A stretch of DNA of 39,632 bases from Dunaliella salina (GCA_002284615.2 MU069509.1:279863-319494); one strand, 5' to 3'. Shown: positions 19,736 to 28,527, counted from the first letter of the stretch. Numbers and translations: made by a program. Notes: generated by a model from the sequence alone, not told the origin.

Positions 19736-19915
19736 GGATGAGCGTTGCTGAGCGTTGGATGAGCGTTGGATGAGAGAGCGCAGAGCGTTGGAATTTTCAA
19801 TTTTTTTTCAAATGTAACGTGAGGAGTTCCCGCTGCGTGAAGTAGAAGTCTACGCTGGACATCAGCCTGCAAGACCCAACAGTCAGCACTGGCACTGCAA
19901 CTACGAGCAGCCCAG

Positions 19916-21129
19916 CTAATGTGGATCCGTCGGGTCGTCGGCCATCCGTCCAGCTGCGCGCCTCGCTTTCCTGTACGTATACGCAGCCCTCTCTGTAGCC
20001 CTCCCCCTCAAACCCCCATTGCTTGGGTTGCTAAATTGAATGGCATGTTTAGTGTTGTTGATTTTTGTTAAGGTTTTGACAGCATGATAGTGAAGTTTGG
20101 TTGCAGTTTCGTGTGCTTTGATTTTTGTTAGGCCAAGGGGGGATTAATCGTGTATGGGTTGCAGATAGTTCCAGCAACTCCAATCAGTATGGTGTGCAAT
20201 GTGACTCTGTTATTACAGTGTGTGCCCCGAAGAATTTTTGAGCGTAGGCTCTCAATGGTGTTTGTGTTGATTTTGTGCAGTGTGGAGAACCTGTTCAGGT
20301 TTGTGTCAAAGCAAATTTTAGCTCAATAGTGTGGATAACTCCGTCTCTGGGATTCACATCCTGCGGGTGATGTGTGGAGTCTCCGCCTTCAAGGGGCAGA
20401 ACTATAATGCCATCAGGGTGACTGAGTTGTGTGTTTGGTGATTGTTTGGATAAAAACAGCCAATGTGGAATATTTCGGTGGACACTGTTTGGGGTTTTAA
20501 TCTCCAGGGAGCAGAGCCTCTCTGTCTTGCATCTATAGAAACATTATAAGATTCATAGTCCCCTTTTGCTGATTGCTTCACTGCAGATGCTGATGAGAGT
20601 GCTTGATGGTGGCGATTCATGTTCATTCTGCTTCTCTGTGGGTGAGTGCATCTGAGTAGGGTATGGGAGGTGCTATCAGGTGCACCACAAAGAGGGCAAC
20701 GGGAAGGCTCAGGGTGGCCACTGAAGCGTCCGTCATGTTTGCCATTGCATGAGATGTCTGTTCGGTGCACGATGACATTGGTCTTCTCTTTGAGCGTCAC
20801 GGCTTTCATTTGCCAGAGAGCGTTACTAATTTTGGTGGTGGGGTGAGTTTTGACATCCTTAGCAGATTCTGCCAACTTCCAAGCCATAAATGCTAATGTT
20901 TGCTGTCCTCAATTTGTTCATGTATGTTTTAGTTTGTCCTGGAGGTTTGAAAGGGGCCAGTGTTCTGCATGAGATCTTTTTGTTGTGACAGGTGCAGCAA
21001 GCCAATTGAGGTGGAAGAGAGAAGTTTCTGCCTGGTTAAATGAGTGTCAGCTCCATCAGGCAACCTCACTGCTTGAAGTGCAAGAGCATCCGCGCCTTCT
21101 TTACAGAAAAGAAAATGAAGAGTCTGCAC
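19916..21129 (-). pseudogene. retroelement copy: RNase H tail, CCHC finger, PD-(D/E)XK-like nuclease
   Basis: Minus-strand remnant of the family, in order. First the end of RNase H (EGADALALQAV near 21,090), then a linker (NLQDKLKHT). Next comes a CCHC finger CPLCGAPDSTSHTLLRC in the open frame 20,402-20,887, then IELKFA of the nuclease (about 20,310-20,330). The tail RVTLHTILIGVAGTICN follows, and the C-terminus MADDPTDPH with a stop at 19,916-19,918. Stops and frameshifts break it between these blocks. It stands head-to-head with the plus-strand copy that begins at about 21,737, separated by AT-rich DNA and a TACA microsatellite. Confidence 0.75.
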
Positions 21130-21189
21130 AAGCCAAAGGCCACGTGCATTAAGGGAAGGTCCTCTAAGTGGAAAGCTCCTCTAACTGGA

Positions 21190-21429
21190 AAAGATGTAAT
21201 ATAATATAATGAATACATATAATATAATCTAATTTATGTGATCTGATAATAATATTATAATAATAATAATGTAATGATATTGTATATGTGTGTATTATAT
21301 ATGTATGTATATGTATTTTTTAATCTAATATACACACATATACATACGTATAAATATATAATACCATGAAATATAATATTATGATATATATTACATTATA
21401 TGATATGATATAATTTCATTTAATATGCA
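21190..21429. other. AT-rich spacer
   Basis: Very AT-rich DNA made of TATA, AATAATAAT and ATATGTATG runs, leading directly into the TACA microsatellite. No gene. Just before it (21,131-21,185), CACGTGCATTAAGGGAAGG matches in reverse the 3'-untranslated end of other retroelement copies. Confidence 0.6.
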
Positions 21430-21497
21430 TATATACATACATACATACATACATACATACATACATACATGCATACATACATACATACATACATACA

Positions 21498-21529
<32 letters not shown>

Positions 21530-21543
21530 CATACATACATACA

Positions 21544-21575
<32 letters not shown>

Positions 21576-21732
21576 CATACATACATACATACATACATAC
21601 ATACATACATACATACATANTACATACATACATACATACATACATACATACATACATACATACATACATACATACATACATGCATACATACATACATACA
21701 TACATACATACATACTTACTTACTTACTTACA
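21430..21732. repeat. (TACA)n microsatellite with (CTTA)n end
   Basis: About 285 bp of TACA tetramers with rare ATATACA and TGCATACA interruptions and one ambiguous base near 21,620, ending in four to five CTTA units. Met/Tyr/Val/Cys and Ile/His/Thr/Tyr open frames over it are by-products. Confidence 0.97.
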
Positions 21733-22636
21733 CACCTTCCAACCCATGAAGCGTACTATCCTGCAGTATCGTACAGGCACCCTCTACAATCAAAAACATG
21801 CAATCCGTTTCAAAAGGTCTTCTGACCCAATGTGCCCCCTTCCAGGCTGCCATCACTTGGATAGCGCACTCCACATGCTCTCAGGCTGCCAGAACCATAT
21901 CATCTTTAACATGAAAACTGAACGCCATAACATCGCAGGCAGAATGATTACAAAAGCACTCAGCAAAAGCCCTGTAGGAGCAGGCCTGGTCTACACAGAC
22001 ATTGGAAGCGATTTCAAACTTGCACAACGTAAGCTTCAACTCCCTACACATGCTTCAAATAGAACTATACCTGCTCACTTTTTCCCACGTAACCTTCAAG
22101 AAAGGAAAAGACTCAATACAAGTCGACCAGATGCTATTTTGATCACCCCTCTTAATGCCAAGCAAACTTCTCACAATGTTTCTTCCATTCAAACACAACA
22201 TCTTTTGCGCAGGTCCACGCGGAGGACCACCAGGATTAGGAGTGGACGGCAACCCCATGAATTGTATGCGAATGAACGCCATGTGCACTTGATAGAAATC
22301 AAATTCTGTGAAGACACAAGGCCTGAGCATCAGTTAAACACGGCAAAGCAGCAGCATGCAGACCTGTGTAAACTAATTCACGCTAAAGTTGTTACAATCC
22401 ACCCTATTCTCATGGGTGTTGGTGGTAGTATTTACACAGAGCACACCCTCAAGCAATTCAAACAACTAGGACTGGATCACCATCGTGCCACTAAGCTTGC
22501 TCAACAACTTCATGCTCATTCTGTACAATATGCACACAAACTAGTCACCACACGCCGTGCTATTGAAAACAAGAATTCTTCCCACAGCCAGGTTCTAGAA
22601 CCAGACGCTTCTAGTAACCCTCCAGATCCACATTAG
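21733..22636 (+). pseudogene. retroelement 3' ORF copy: zinc finger and PD-(D/E)XK-like nuclease, 5'-truncated
   Basis: About 300 codons open to a stop at 22,634-22,636. N-terminal part: MKRTILQYRTGTLYNQKHA, then a Cys/His finger (MCPLPGCHH...LHMLSGC). Next ERHNIAGRMITKALSK, then SRPDAILI (Asp at 22,130) and VHLIEIKFCEDTRP (Glu at 22,295, Lys at 22,301), then ILMGVGGSIYTEHTLKQF and the end ASSNPPDPH. RPD ... E-x-K is the pattern of restriction-like nucleases, and the finger-then-nuclease order recalls the C-termini of R2-type non-LTR elements. The N-terminal side is lost into the TACA tract, so there is no RNase H. The frame is intact here, unlike other copies, so this nuclease could be the youngest. 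Confidence 0.75.
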
Positions 22637-22795
22637 CATTCTCTTTTTCATACCTTGTGGTGGAGTGGGCACACGGCTCTTTTCTGAGCCAATGTGTCTC
22701 CTCTTCCTTAATTGATGTAGGGAGAGTTTCTCTGCCTACGTAGTTTTTCTTTTCTTTTCTTTTCTTTTCTTTTCTTTTCTTTTCTTACTTACACA
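22637..22795 (+). repeat. retroelement 3' untranslated region
   Basis: Follows the NPPDPH stop. It shares CACACGGCTCTT, TGAGCCAATGTGTC, CTTAATTGATGTAGGGAGAG and TTTCTCTGCCTACGTAG with the untranslated ends of the copies at 29,534-29,800 (minus), 31,600-31,840 (minus) and 32,615-32,740 (plus). It ends in a (TTTTC)n tail at 22,746-22,785, in the place where non-LTR elements often carry a simple-repeat tail. Confidence 0.75.
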
Positions 22796-22807
22796 CATAT
22801 ATGACCA

Positions 22808-22841
22808 GGAGCAGGAATCATACATATGTGATTCCTGCTCC
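22808..22841. other. perfect 13-bp inverted repeat (hairpin)
   Basis: GGAGCAGGAATCA (22,808-22,820) and TGATTCCTGCTCC (22,829-22,841) are exact reverse complements around an 8-base loop TACATATG. The stem has no mismatch. It lies just after the retroelement's TTTTC tail and could be a structured transcript end, a fossil of a small foldback element, or chance. Confidence 0.7.
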
Positions 22842-22976
22842 ATTTGGATTTACATAAATGGGGCAATCGCTGGCAGGGTGGTTAACACCTGCACCTATCA
22901 CTGTTTCCTTTGGTGTATTCGGCAGCTCTCACCCGCTTGTGTCCACTCTCTCCAGTTGTAAATCCTACAGGCTAGA

Positions 22977-23560
22977 TTAAGGCAATGGGTGGTGGATGGA
23001 GTTGTTGGCTATGAATGGCAGTTTGAGGGGTTTGTTGATGGTCAAAGGGTAGTTTTTCAAATGTTCTTGAACCAGGCTGCAGCAGTGTTCCAGACTGCCA
23101 TTATTTAGACTCCAGGAGTGACGGGGCAGGACAATTTCTTCACTGACCCAGATAGGGGGATGGGGTGGTAGAGGGCTGTTGAGGGCATGGCTTTCAATGT
23201 TCAGCAAAGGTGAGGGTAAGCGGTAAGGAGTTTAGAGTATGGATCTGTGCTCATTGGACCTCCCCGACTCGTTAAGATCATGAAGGTCGCTGTTGCGTTA
23301 TCTCTTTCAACTGGTGTTTGAGGGTACGTCACATGGTTATCATAAATTGGGCGATATATTGAGATTTCTGAGATTTTGGACGAGAAAGCATTATGGATTG
23401 CTCTGAAGACCCTGCCTTGGGGGCGTTCACTCTAGTAGTGGAGGTGGCTGGGGTTGTTATCTAGGGAGGAAGCCATTTTTTCTTGGGTAACAAATGCCCA
23501 TTTTGGATTGCTGTGTGGATGTGATTTGGTAGGATGCGCATGTATGAATCCTATGTTTTC
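22977..23560 (-). pseudogene. retroelement fragment with the methyltransferase-like segment
   Basis: On the minus strand, a broken frame near 23,310 reads DNATATFMIL and PMSTDPYSKLLTAYPHL, collinear with PAATFMILPHWR and NTYMSWLKQYPDV of the long element at 26,250-26,345. Further downstream (22,977-23,207) an open stretch gives LPRHSWSLNNGSLEHCCS and INKPLKLPFIANNSIHHPLP, which has no counterpart in the other copies here. It is therefore a fragment of a related but different subfamily. Frames are broken and no other domain is present. Confidence 0.5.
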
Positions 23561-23764
23561 TTACTTTGTTGTTAGGAATTGAGCGTTAGAAAAGGCCCAT
23601 GAGCTTGGAGGCAAAGCTTTTGCAGGGAGGGACTGCGCAACATGGTTTGTTGGGTGGGCTGTAGATGCACTTTGGAGCGGTACAGGGCGACTATGTGCTC
23701 TCTCCTTGTGTTCTGTCGTTCATGCTGCGTTGCTGGTCTTTCTCGTGGGTCCCTGGAGTCTCTC

Positions 23765-23880
23765 AAGCGGGAACCTGGTGTGACTCAATCACATCCCTCC
23801 TTCGGGAGGATGATGAGGGCGTGAGTTCAAATCCTGGTGGGGGCAATGCCTTTTCCTTAATGCACGCTCCGAGGTCGCTA
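23765..23880 (+). mobile_element. possible tRNA-derived SINE (copy B)
   Basis: GGTGTGACTCAATCAC, then CCTTCGGGAGG, then GAGTTCAAATCCTGG and GCCTTTTCCTTAATGCACG. Block order is the same as at 19,600-19,735, with about 45 bp between the box A- and box B-like parts. It lies just upstream of the long retroelement and could instead be part of that element's 5' untranslated region. Confidence 0.35.
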
Positions 23881-24131
23881 GATGCGTAGCGCGTACTACT
23901 TTCCTTTACCCAGACAATGGGGGGTATACCCCAAACACACACACCTCCAGATCCCAAAACTTATAACAATCCCCTCTTTGATGCTGAGGATATGGGAGTA
24001 GAAAATGCTCCCCTTAGCAGCCATGAGAGCCCAACCCCAAACAGTCAACCACATGCAGAGGTGCATTCATACCAAGGCAGGTGCACTCGTAAAAGAAACA
24101 ATCCCCAGCGGAGCGCCGCAAACACAAGTAC

Positions 24132-25356
24132 ATGATTATACAAGCTAATCAACACTTTTCCATACCGCACACACTGACCACATCCTTAGAACCCTCTCAG
24201 ATCCCACAAATTGGAAGCAGTAGGTCCAGAGGGAGCCCAACAACACTTTTTGACCCTGACCCCCAAGCCATAATAACCCCTTGTCCCTCACCTCCAAACA
24301 CTTCAAGCACTGATGGAATCCCCCTCTGGAATTATAAACAGAATAAGGCTGCTACATTAAGCACAGTTGAAGCTAGCAACACCATCTTCCGCTTTGACCA
24401 TGTCATCCTACATATCTTGGGCTGGCAACACCTTCGGAAACATAAGAGATCTTCTCAAGAAAAGGAGCAAAAACAATACAAAGTACAATGGCACCCCGTC
24501 ACCGTTGGAAAATGGGCCTTGCCCATTTTCCAAAATGATGGGCTGAAAGTGGCCTCTTCAAAGCATGTACCAAGAAGAACTAAAGCAGACCCGCGTTGCC
24601 AGCTCTGCTGGAGCCCATTAAGCAAAGAATACACCTTTGAAAGTCAAATCCATGAAGATATGGCCACCTGTGATGCCTGCCACCGCACATACCACTGGGA
24701 CTGTCTTATAGATTGTCACGCTGAATCTTGGTTATTGCTGAATCCTGGTCATGCAGTCAGTTAGTTAGTTTGTTACCTTGTATTCTTGGACTGGCTCAAC
24801 AACTGGCTAGCGAGTTGTGGAGAATTATTGTTGTTGTTGTTATTGTGCACATTGGATTAGGCTTGCAGAGTTATTCAATGGTCTGGACTTGACATCAACT
24901 ATTCTCAGCTTTGTAAACCGAACAGAGATGGAGTAGTCTCCCATTGCCCTGGGAGGGGCAAAGGGGGACAGGCCTGGCAACCATGTACCAAAGCTGAGTA
25001 TGTCTTGTGTGTGAAGAACTTGTGCTGTGCTGCATCATGCGGGAGTGCAGCAAGGAACAGCAAACCCAGAATCCCAGCAACCCTGTCTCACTCGCACCTC
25101 TTCCCATCGACTCGAGTGAACTTGTCCTTTGTCTGGATGGTTGTAGCCAGCTCTGGTCGTTAAACACACAGTGATCTGAGCTCCCGGGTTGGTGATGTGT
25201 GTGTGACACTGATCTCGCACGACAAGATGTCAAAGCATGCTCCCATAATGACCGGGCACTGAGCGAACAAAATGAGCAATGGGACTGCCCTGCCTGCGCA
25301 TCCCTCTATCAGAATCCCAAAAAGCGGAAAGGATCAACTCCTCTGAAGACTGTGAA
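24132..25356 (+). pseudogene. PHD-finger part of the element, split by an insertion
   Basis: The first half (24,132-24,716) ends CQLC ... CDACHRTYHWDCLID. The second half resumes after the insertion at 25,211 with DLARQDVKACSHNDRALSE and QWDCPACASLYQNPKKRK. Put side by side they supply Cys2-Cys2-His-Cys-Cys2 with the Trp two residues before the last Cys pair, the standard PHD signature (H3-tail reader family). The halves are in different frames because the insertion is not a multiple of three. The second half ends at a stop at about 25,355, one base out of frame from the continuing MIYVEWHPKW segment, so a base has been lost there. Confidence 0.7.
24717..25210. mobile_element. 494-bp insertion inside the PHD finger
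   Basis: It separates LID (ATAGAT, ending 24,716) from DLARQ (GATCTC, from 25,211), with GAT on both sides as a possible 3-bp target duplication. The left end begins TGTCAC and the right end holds GTGACA (25,203-25,208), which are inverted copies near the tips. The inside has no recognisable gene; an open minus-strand frame (24,895-25,233) is Ser-rich and unconvincing. The boundaries are inferred from restoring the PHD reading and could shift by a few bases. Confidence 0.55.
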
Positions 25357-26071
25357 ATGATTTATGTAGAGTGGCATCCTAAATGGGAAGCTGAAGGAAT
25401 GCTACAAATACATCCAGACCTGGATGCTCATGTGCAAGCCTTTGACGCAGAGGAACGTTCAGAGGTTGTAGAAGACCCCTTGGCCATTGATATGGAACTG
25501 GACAATCTTGTCAACCAAGGCTTTGAAGGCAACCCTCAGAGCCTTTCTGACTCTCCATGGATCTCAACTACCGGTTGCGCCATTCGCAAAAATGTCACCT
25601 TTGACTTCCAACCTACCAATCCCCAGACAGATATCATGCCAACATGGCAATGTGAAATTATCATTAGGAGTGTTGACTCCATGAAGGAAACTTTTCACTT
25701 GGGCACAACTGATGAGGTCGCCATGCCAGCACATATGCCAGAGGTAACCACCTCTGGATGCGCCTGTATTTACAATGCCAACGGCACGTGCGCTGGCATG
25801 CTCACTGTAGACAGGCTTGTGACCCTGCTTGAATGAAGCCTACAAAGCAGCCAAAAGAGCAGGCATTCATGCCACCATTCAGCCCCCTGTCCAAGATTCA
25901 GCAACTGAAATCATGGGTTTGCTCTCTCGCCAAAAGGCTCAACAAAAAAAATCTTTTTGGTCAGGGCAAAAAGGTGTTCAATTCAAACATGTTCATTACT
26001 CCTCCCCACGTACAATCAGCCCTGCAGAAGTGGTGCAGGGTCTCAGTAGGGAGATATTCCAGCCCTCTTGA
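25279..26071 (+). pseudogene. middle part of the element ORF (chromo-like segment and linker)
   Basis: Two overlapping open frames (25,279-25,836 and 25,829-26,071) are halves of one ancestral frame, joined at TLL|NEAYKAAKRAG where one base has shifted. The first carries MIYVEWHPKWEAEGML, similar to the end of a chromodomain (W-x-x-W-E-P), then an acidic stretch. The rest (for example HMPEVTTSGCACIYN) has no family that I recognise. It ends SREIFQPS, and the frame then moves to LDFRNTYDTYF in the next block. Confidence 0.5.
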
Positions 26072-27485
26072 TTTTAGAAATACCTACGACACCTATTTCA
26101 GTACAAACTTCCGAGACCAGGTCTTTGGGGCGCACACAGACGCCCTCTCTGTGCGCTACACTGGCTTTTCCTTCTGCCATCCCCCACATGATGATGAAAT
26201 AATGTTTAAACTCCTGCGCCACACAGTGCATTCTTCCCTCCAAAGTACAGGTCCAGCCGCCACCTTCATGATCCTGCCCCACTGGAGAAACTTCAGCTGC
26301 AACACGTATATGAGCTGGCTCAAACAATACCCAGACGTTGCAAAAGTGCTTGCCAAATTTCCTGTAAGAAAAATCCAATTCCAGACACCACAACACTGGT
26401 TTGATACCATACCCAATCCTACCCCACCTTCCTATCCTATGCAACCAATTGTTGTGTGGAACCTTAATGCCAGAGTAATGCTGGATAGCACAAAGAAAGA
26501 CTGGTACCAGCTCCTCCAACAAGATATAAAACAAGATGCTCCAGAAGCATGTTGGCTACCCATAGATCCTCCAAATCCCGCCGTGCCACTGCCAACACAC
26601 CAACACCTTGCATCAAACACTTGGAAGCAGAAATTCCAATCACTCCCCCCTGACATTCATAGTTGCTCACACAAGTGCCCTCAGGCAAGGACAGCCTTCA
26701 TCCTTGACAACTACAAAAAATTGTTCACACCTAAAGTCAAGGACCGGAGGGAAATCACCTACACTAACGGCAGTGTTATTAAACACGAAGATGACGACTC
26801 CCCACCCCTTTCCGGTTCAGGTGTTTACAAACCAGGGAGTGACACTGCTGCACCCTCCCAACACTTGCAACTGCACGTAAAACCCAATGGCCATGGGCCA
26901 ACCCATACCATCACCAGAGCAGAACTTGTGGGTATCCTTGTGGCACTCCAACACGAGCAAACTGAAATTGCCACGGACAGTGCATCCTGCCTCTTTCAAA
27001 TTTCTAATCAAACCCTTCATCCCATGCACATGAGGTATCACCTACATGCAGAACTCATCCATGCAATATCAACCATATTAGAACACTCCCCTCACCCTAT
27101 CCATTCTTATAAAGTCAGAGCCCACTCTGGCATCATAGGAAATGAGGGGGCTGACGCTTGCGTTCGCACCGCAGCCCTCTCTCACGCCATAGGCATTGCA
27201 CTTCCAGATGCCAGGGACCCTTTCCACAATTTCTATTGGCTTTCATTGAAGACCTCCTCCACACAAAAAGGTGGCATGCACCGCTCCCACACGCTTCTAA
27301 TGCACTATCCCACCAACCTGAGCGACAAACTAAAAACACACATGCACAAGAAACACAAACTTGGCTCTGCTAACACATCTGGCTACCACTACCAAAGATG
27401 GCAGAAGCTTAGCGATGCCACGCTACCCACCACAAATGCACACACTGAAGCTCACAACCCAATATCTCAACTTGCAAACAAGTAG
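25833..27485 (+). pseudogene. methyltransferase-like segment and RNase H of the element
   Basis: The true frame from about 26,065 to 27,485 first gives FSFCHPPHDDEIMFKLLR and PAATFMILPHWR, then QTPQHWF and IVVWNL. An x-P-P-x followed by a hydrophobic strand and LP-W resembles the NPPF / FIVFIPEW layout of PCIF1-type N6-adenine methyltransferases, but the catalytic Asn-Pro-Pro is His-Pro-Pro here. RNase H follows: ITYTNGS (Asn at 26,766 where Asp is expected), TRAELVG (Glu 26,922), ATDSASC (Asp 26,976), KVRAHSG, NEGADAC. Then comes DPFHNFYWL and a conserved linker LSDKLKTHM. The first RNase H Asp is lost, so this copy should be inactive. The start codon at 25,833 is in a shadow frame. Confidence 0.65.
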
Positions 27486-27542
27486 ATTAGCAACTCCTTC
27501 TGGAAAAATCCAAAGAATACCCTTAAACAACAAATAAATCTT

Positions 27543-28527
27543 ATGACGTACCGAACGGATACACTGTACACACAGGGTCATGCCTCCAACTTCAACTTGT
27601 CCAGTTCTGATAGATGCCCACTCTGTGCAAATACGGACAACATTTGTCATGTTCTGCTTAGGTGTACCAACCCAACAATGAGTGGGATGCAAACCAACAG
27701 ACACCATGCGGCCCTTAGTCTCTGTGTAAAAGCCCTCAGTAAAGGCCGATATGGCTCATCCCTCATTAGCATAGATGGCTGCAATCATGACAGACTTCTG
27801 GATTAAAGCGTACAAGTCCCTGAAAACATCTCTCGAGCTACTCCAGACTGGGTTTTCCCAAATGGCACTGCCTCACCTGCACGGCACCAAAGCCGCCCTG
27901 ATGCTCTCTTTGTGCGCCCTATCCCAGGCAGATAAGCCCACCTCGATCCTTCAAGATCCCCCCACAAGATAGGGACATCCACCTCGTTGAACTTAAATTC
28001 TGCCCTGACACAAACCCCTTCATCACTTTAGAACGTGCACAGGCTCAACAATCCCACATCATAAACAGACTTAAAACACGCAGCTTAAGAAACCCAAACA
28101 GGAATAACAAAATGACCTTGCACATCATCTTAATTGGTGTGGGTGGCAAGATTTACAATGATTATACAATTACACCTCTTATAAATCTGGGCCTGACCAA
28201 TCAAAAAGCTAAATCGATTCTATGGGGGTTTGACAAGGCGGGCCCTTCTGGGTGCTAAGGTCGTTCCCCTGTGATGCTTGGGGGCTAGTCCCGCTTGCGT
28301 AGATCTTCCTTTTAATTTTCCTTTTCCTTTTTCCTAAATTGCTAGCATCCCAGCTTAGGGACCAAGCCATCCAAAGATTATCCACCATCATCAACACTAG
28401 ACATGCACTTTGCTTTCAGGGGGCATCTGAGAGGGGGTTTGCTGGGCGCGCGGAGGCGGCTGAGGATAGAAGAAGGAGAGTCCAAGCGCTCAGGGGCATG
28501 GCAAGCAATCCTCCGGATCCCCATTAG
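27543..28527 (+). pseudogene. CCHC finger, PD-(D/E)XK-like nuclease and C-terminus of the element
   Basis: MTYRTDTLYTQGHASNF leads to CPLCANTDNICHVLLRC (C-x2-C-x7-H-x4-C) and NRHHAALSLCVKALSKG. In another frame SRPDALFVRPIPG follows (Asp at 27,900), then DIHLVELKFCPDTNP (Glu at 27,989). Next LHIILIGVGGKIYNDYT leads to KAKS, a 125-bp insertion, ASQLRDQAIQRLSTII and MASNPPDPH with a stop at 28,525. The sub-type with QLRDQAIQRL and an Arg/Ala-rich tail is shared with the copy at 29,534-30,780, while the copy at 21,733 has a different tail before the same hexapeptide. The blocks lie in different frames, so the copy is dead. Confidence 0.7.
28217..28341. mobile_element. 125-bp insertion with 8-bp direct repeat in the nuclease tail
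   Basis: Comparison with the copy at 30,600-30,640 (KAESLASQLRD) shows that KAKS and ASQLRD were once adjacent. Here they are separated by about 125 bp flanked by CTAAATCG (28,209-28,216) and CTAAATTG (28,334-28,341), an 8-bp direct repeat with one mismatch. The right end is a strong pyrimidine tract followed by TTGCTAG, like a splice acceptor. The left end has no GT. Confidence 0.6.

Larger units (their letters stand above)
23917..28527 (+). mobile_element. longest copy of the PHD / RNase H / nuclease element, degenerate
   Basis: The most complete member of the family in the window. Blocks in order: leader peptide (23,917-24,135); PHD finger (24,600-25,300, interrupted by a 494-bp insertion); chromo-like MIYVEWHPKWEAEGML (25,359); a long linker to 25,836; a region ending in the methyltransferase-like HPPHDDEIMF...FMILPHWR (26,190-26,290); RNase H (26,750-27,200); CCHC finger (27,620-27,680); PD-(D/E)XK-like nuclease (27,894-28,000); C-terminus NPPDPH with stop at 28,525-28,527. 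At least four frameshifts (near 24,130, 25,355, 25,832, 26,065), a stop after 27,482 and two insertions make it dead. No reverse transcriptase (no F/YxDD block) was found in or around it. Confidence 0.75.

Noticed and set aside
21391..21730. Met-Tyr-Val-Cys and Ile-His-Thr-Tyr open frames
   Set aside because: They are translations of the TACA tetranucleotide; only the part of the plus frame after 21,733 has protein homology to other copies.
24895..25233. Minus-strand frame of 112 codons as a gene
   Set aside because: It lies over the insertion in the PHD finger, is Ser/His-rich and shows no domain.
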